From: Acidilobaceae archaeon
GTDB lineage: Archaea; Thermoproteota; Thermoprotei_A; Sulfolobales; Acidilobaceae
DNA length: 8,402 bases
Direction of reading: 5' to 3'
Assembly: GCA_026985385.1 (NCBI GenBank)
Contig: JALSQM010000109.1
Span: forward strand, 1-8,402
Below are positions 6,052 to 8,402 of this stretch, piece after piece. The position numbers and the translations under genes are program-made. The notes under the pieces were generated by a model. That model did not search any database. It saw only the letters and a list, made by a program, of their open reading frames with translations, and was not told the DNA's origin. The first letter of the stretch is position 1. Every line of letters starts with the position of its first letter.

Positions 6052-6666
6052 CTAGCTGCTGGGTGTCGCTATTAGGTATAGCTCTGCCGTCTGCTGCGAG
6101 GGTAGGGTGACTCCCTCAGGTATGTATATTAGGAGATCCACCTCCCAAACACCGCCACTGCTTATGGTGCCTATTGCCGTGGTGCCTGTAGACGTTAAGT
6201 CAACTTCTGCTATGTAGGTGCCCGTAGTAGGGGTTGGGATGGGCCAGCCTGATAGGGATCTAGTGGCGCCCTTACTGTATATTATTAGGTACGCTTTGGA
6301 GCCCGATGGAAGGCTTAGTGGGCTGGCGACCTCTATCGAGACGCTGTAGGATTTTAGAGTCGAATTATTCTCTATTAGTGTTATATTCTGGTAGTATGTC
6401 GTTTGATAAGTTGGATGCACTGTGAGTTCGAGACTAGTCGCATTCTGGCCTATGGTGACGGTAATGGTGTTAGAGTTGCCATTAGTGACGCCTATGTCGG
6501 CACCTCCAGCATTGCTGCCAGGGGCGAATCCTACCTCGGGAGCGGTGGGGGATACTGTCACGCTTGTAGGATAGTATGTCATGACGTGTGCGTAGGCTAT
6601 TGCTAGGGCCAGGGATGCAACCGCTATTATCGTCACCGCCGCGAGCTGTCTAGCGTTAGCAGCCAA
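6052..6666 (-). CDS. TasA/AbpA-like secreted pilus subunit
   Basis: This is a predicted structural subunit of extracellular fibres of the archaeal bundling-pilus type, related to bacterial TasA. The N terminus (AANARQ then a hydrophobic stretch at 8-24) is a signal peptide with AYA at 24-26, so cleavage before His27 is likely and would be made by the S26B peptidase in the operon. The mature chain of about 178 residues is almost all beta strand and rich in Thr, Ser, Asn and Gly, with no Cys. It begins with an extended segment YYPTSVTVSPTAPEVGF (31-47), which fits a donor strand. The block NNSTLKSYSVSIEVASP (about 100-116) is the most TasA-like part. N-x-S/T sites at NAT, NIT, NNS and NST suggest glycosylation. 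TTG 6664-6666 is supported by GAGGTG 7 bases upstream. It is the first gene of the minus-strand block, with its own strong promoter. The family call rests on reading by eye and on context. Confidence 0.78.
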   Translation of the reverse strand: MAANARQLAAVTIIAVASLALAIAYAHVMTYYPTSVTVSPTAPEVGFAPGSNAGGADIGVTNGNSNTITVTIGQNATSLELTVHPTYQTTYYQNITLIENNSTLKSYSVSIEVASPLSLPSGSKAYLIIYSKGATRSLSGWPIPTPTTGTYIAEVDLTSTGTTAIGTISSGGVWEVDLLIYIPEGVTLPSQQTAELYLIATPSS

Positions 6667-6673
6667 GTATCCG

Positions 6674-6679
6674 CACCTC
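6674..6679 (-). promoter_or_regulatory. Ribosome binding site deciding the pilin TTG start
   Basis: On the minus strand GAGGTG lies 7 bases before TTG at 6666. It is one of the clearest Shine-Dalgarno matches in the window and justifies the non-ATG start. Confidence 0.65.
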
Positions 6680-6701
6680 AGGTCCGTACGAGTGTTACCA
6701 G

Positions 6702-6718
6702 ACTTTAAAAAGGGTTTG
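6702..6718 (-). promoter_or_regulatory. Strong pilin promoter (BRE plus TATA box)
   Basis: The minus strand reads CAAACCCTTTTTAAAG. The TATA part is at 6703-6712. A start site about 25 bases downstream, near 6680, leaves a short leader that holds GAGGTG. This is the most AT-rich spot in the region and the best promoter seen. Confidence 0.65.
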
Positions 6719-6730
6719 CCTCTATAGAAC
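6719..6730 (+). promoter_or_regulatory. Candidate TATA box for the KaiC-like gene
   Basis: CTCTATAGAAC on the plus strand lies back to back with the pilin promoter. A start site near 6750 would give a leader of about 38 bases. TTGATTA at 6759-6765 is a second option; it lies 26 bases before GTG 6788 and would make the transcript leaderless. Confidence 0.3.
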
Positions 6731-6787
6731 GCGGGGCCCCAGGCGGCTATCGGGGGCCTTGATTACCTCTCCCAGCGCTTGTAGCCC

Positions 6788-7624
6788 GTGGTGCTGGGCT
6801 GCATGGGTGTAGCGCGACGTGGTGCCGGGGCTGTCATTGAGAGGCTCCGCACTGGGGTGCCAGGGTTTGACGAGCTGATTGCGGGGGGTATACCTAGGGG
6901 CTTCATGGTTGCCGTCGTCGGCGAGCCTGGCACCGGGAAGACGGTGTTCGCCATACACTTCGCCTGGGAGGGCGTGAGGGAGGGCGACAAGGTGATATAC
7001 GTGACCACGGAGGAGAGCAGGGATAGCATAGTGAAGCAGGCCGCCATGTTCGGCATGGACTTCGCCTCAGCCATAGATAGCGGGCGGATGATAATCATAG
7101 ACGCCCTCATGAGGGGTAGGGGCGACGAGTGGAGCCTCGAGGAGCTCAGCGTTGAGTCGATGGTTGAGAAGGTCATAGAGGCTAAGAGGAGGCTGGGCTA
7201 CGGGAGGGCCAGGCTTATAATAGACTCTATGAGTGCCTTCTGGCTCGACAAGCCGGCCATGGCTAGGAAGTATAGCTACACCGCGAAGAGGCTCCTCTAC
7301 CGCTGGGACTTCACCACCCTGGCGATAAGCCAGTACGCTATAACCACCTCGGAGGCGTTCGGCTGGGGCCTCGAGCACGTGGCAGACGGGATAATAAGGT
7401 TTAGGAGGGTCATCAGGGGCGGCAGGCTCAGGAGGCTCGTGCTAGTCGAGAAGATGAGGCAGACACCCCACGACCTCAGGGTACACGAGGTCGACATAAG
7501 GGATGGCGAGGGGATGCGGATCCTGGGACCCCTAGAGGAGAGGGCCGAGGACTACGCCCTACCCGAGAGGGTGAAGAGGAGACTGGCAAGGGCCTCAGAG
7601 CACTACTGGGGGGACGAGGGCTAG
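6788..7624 (+). CDS. KaiC-like single-domain RecA-superfamily ATPase
   Basis: This is an archaeal single-domain KaiC-type ATPase of 278 residues, cytoplasmic. The domain starts at about residue 18 with RLRTGVPGFDELIAGGIPRG. Walker A is GEPGTGKT at 45-52, the paired catalytic Glu is in TTEES at 73-77, and Walker B is LIIDS at 143-147. KMRQTPHDLRVHEV at 222-235 is the usual KaiC Lys-Met-Arg segment, and EGMRIL at 241-246 ends the domain. The last 30 residues are charged and helical. Such proteins bind ATP, form hexamers and act as regulators; ArlH of the archaellum is a cousin. GTG 6788 is the longest start, and ATG 6803 with GGTG upstream is about equally likely. It is divergent from the pilin gene and 13 bases upstream of the small membrane gene. 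A role in controlling the pili is inference from position only. Confidence 0.88.
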   Translation: MVLGCMGVARRGAGAVIERLRTGVPGFDELIAGGIPRGFMVAVVGEPGTGKTVFAIHFAWEGVREGDKVIYVTTEESRDSIVKQAAMFGMDFASAIDSGRMIIIDALMRGRGDEWSLEELSVESMVEKVIEAKRRLGYGRARLIIDSMSAFWLDKPAMARKYSYTAKRLLYRWDFTTLAISQYAITTSEAFGWGLEHVADGIIRFRRVIRGGRLRRLVLVEKMRQTPHDLRVHEVDIRDGEGMRILGPLEERAEDYALPERVKRRLARASEHYWGDEG

Positions 7625-7637
7625 CCCGCCTGAGAGT

Positions 7638-7970
7638 ATGCGGCGGCAGACGCCAATAACCCCCCACAGCACCCGGCCCCCGAGGGGCTTGGAGGTGTCC
7701 TGGCTGGTATTCTCCGGCGACACGAGGGCTGTCGTGGGTGCATCCACGCTGGCCGGGATCCTCGCGGGCGCCCTGGCGGGGCTAGCCAGTTATAGGGCGC
7801 CTCACGCCTCATCGCCGGCCCTGCTTGCCGCCCTCTATATAGCCGGTCTTGCCTATGTCGTGTACGCACTCAGGAGGCTTAGGCTCTCGAGGGTCCTCGA
7901 GGGTGTTGTAGCCTACACCTCCCTATTCCTCGGGGTCTGGGTCTCAGTCTATAATGCAATGCTGCCATAG
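7638..7970 (+). CDS. Small three-helix membrane protein, faintly EMC6-like
   Basis: This 110-residue membrane protein has three hydrophobic segments at about 32-50, 60-77 and 86-107. The first is Gly/Ala-rich (TLAGILAGALAGL), and the last ends only three residues before the C terminus. Size, helix number, a preceding Arg/Thr pair and the small-residue pattern of helix 1 recall EMC6/Rab5ip, a subunit of the eukaryotic ER membrane insertase with archaeal relatives. This is an impression by eye and not a family assignment. The first 19 residues are Pro/Arg-rich and low in complexity, so TTG 7689 or GTG 7695 may be the real start. It follows the KaiC-like gene by 13 bases and is probably co-transcribed. 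Confidence 0.65.
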   Translation: MRRQTPITPHSTRPPRGLEVSWLVFSGDTRAVVGASTLAGILAGALAGLASYRAPHASSPALLAALYIAGLAYVVYALRRLRLSRVLEGVVAYTSLFLGVWVSVYNAMLP

Positions 7971-8012
7971 CGGCCGCGGGGATCCCGCTGTTAGAGCTTC
8001 CCATTAGAGGTA

Positions 8013-8022
8013 ACATTTAAGG
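8013..8022 (+). promoter_or_regulatory. Candidate promoter of the methionine adenosyltransferase gene
   Basis: ACATTTAAGG is the only AT-rich box between the small membrane gene and the ATG at 8087, with purine-rich AGAGG at 8006-8010 before it. A start site near 8044 would give a leader of about 43 bases that contains the hairpin at 8054-8068. Confidence 0.5.
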
Positions 8023-8053
8023 CTCACCACCCTGCTCCAAGCCCTCTAGACTA

Positions 8054-8068
8054 CCAGGCGCGGCCTGG
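8054..8068 (+). repeat. Perfect 6-bp inverted repeat in the predicted leader
   Basis: CCAGGC at 8054-8059 pairs with GCCTGG at 8063-8068 around GCG. It lies about 10 bases past the predicted start site and just before GGGGTG at 8071-8076, which is the ribosome site. It could be a protein-binding site or an RNA hairpin. Confidence 0.5.
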
Positions 8069-8086
8069 CGGGGGTGTGATATTGAG

Positions 8087-8402
8087 ATGGCCAGGAATAT
8101 AGTTGTGGAATTGTTCCCCTACCCCTCAGCCGATGAGTTGGAGGTGGAGCTAGTCGAGAGGAAGGGCCTCGGCCACCCCGACTATATCAGTGACGCTGCG
8201 GCCGAGGCCGCCTCGAGGGCCCTGAGCCAGTATTACCTGAAGAGGTTTGGCCGCATACTACACCATAACCTGGATAAGGTGCTCCTCGTGGGGGGCCAGG
8301 CGGCGCCCCGCTTCGGGGGAGGCGAGGTCCTCCAGCCCATCTACATAATAGTGAGTGGGCGCGCCACCACGGAGGTCAGGGTCGAGGATGGGGTTGAGCA
8401 TG
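8087..8402 (+). CDS. mat: Archaeal S-adenosylmethionine synthetase, 5' part only
   Basis: These are the first 105 residues of the archaeal-type methionine adenosyltransferase, which makes S-adenosylmethionine from methionine and ATP in the cytoplasm. The archaeal family is about 400 residues long, so roughly three quarters lies beyond the window. Diagnostic motifs are VERKGLGHPD at 23-32, then FGRILHHNLDKVLLVGG at 54-70, and FGGGEVL at 76-82. The bacterial enzyme has a different sequence in these places. Residues after GHPD read YISD where many archaeal members have SICD, a small variation. The ATG at 8087 is supported by the GGGGTG ribosome site and by the family N terminus. It has its own promoter. 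Confidence 0.95.
   Translation, partial: MARNIVVELFPYPSADELEVELVERKGLGHPDYISDAAAEAASRALSQYYLKRFGRILHHNLDKVLLVGGQAAPRFGGGEVLQPIYIIVSGRATTEVRVEDGVEH

Noticed and set aside
6403..6606. Plus-strand frame within the pilin
   Set aside because: It lies opposite the signal peptide and donor-strand region of the secreted subunit and has no ribosome site or domain.
6763..7176. 137-residue minus-strand frame opposite the KaiC-like gene
   Set aside because: It covers the Walker A region of a clear ATPase on the other strand and has a Ser/Pro-rich shadow composition.
1..8402. CRISPR array, insertion sequence or integration site
   Set aside because: No regularly spaced repeats, transposase or terminal inverted repeats were seen on either strand.

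Overview
The window looks like chromosomal DNA of a hyperthermophilic crenarchaeon (Thermoproteota, perhaps Desulfurococcales or Aeropyrum-like). The evidence is high G+C, heavy use of AGG for Arg and ATA for Ile, many GTG and TTG starts with GGTG/GAGG ribosome sites, AT-rich TATA-like boxes in GC-rich gaps, and archaeal-type genes (S26B signal peptidase, single-domain KaiC-like ATPase, archaeal methionine adenosyltransferase). The genus cannot be fixed from the sequence alone.

Layout: (i) 1-164 holds no supported gene. A MoaD/ThiS/SAMP-type ubiquitin-like protein ending in Gly-Gly lies at 165-479 (+). (ii) 480-726 is a gap with a strong hairpin, followed by a cation-diffusion-facilitator-like membrane protein with degraded metal ligands at 727-1689 (+). 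(iii) It converges, with a 14-bp overlap, on a small acidic cysteine-containing protein at 1676-1939 (-). (iv) 6666 down to 2002 on the minus strand is one gene block: a TasA/AbpA-like secreted pilin (6052-6666), a larger secreted relative with an inserted jelly-roll-like region (4629-5936), a SipW-like archaeal signal peptidase with an unusual exported C-terminal domain (3528-4622), a four-helix membrane protein (2926-3531) and an unrecognised soluble protein (2002-2907). (v) Divergent from it on the plus strand are a KaiC-like ATPase (6788-7624), a three-helix membrane protein that faintly resembles EMC6 (7638-7970), and the start of methionine adenosyltransferase (8087 to the window end).

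The most interesting part is the minus-strand block. Its composition matches the archaeal bundling-pilus type of locus, which is related to bacterial TasA/SipW biofilm fibres: an abundant subunit, a minor or tip subunit, and a dedicated signal peptidase. Both secreted subunits share a Y-x(1)-P-T-S-x-T segment just after the predicted signal peptide, the place where these pilins carry their donor strand. The pilin has the best promoter and ribosome site in the window. A T-tract, a second TATA-like box and a direct repeat separate it from the tightly packed genes downstream, which fits high pilin output and lower output of the rest. The divergent KaiC-like ATPase could be a regulator, but only its position suggests this.
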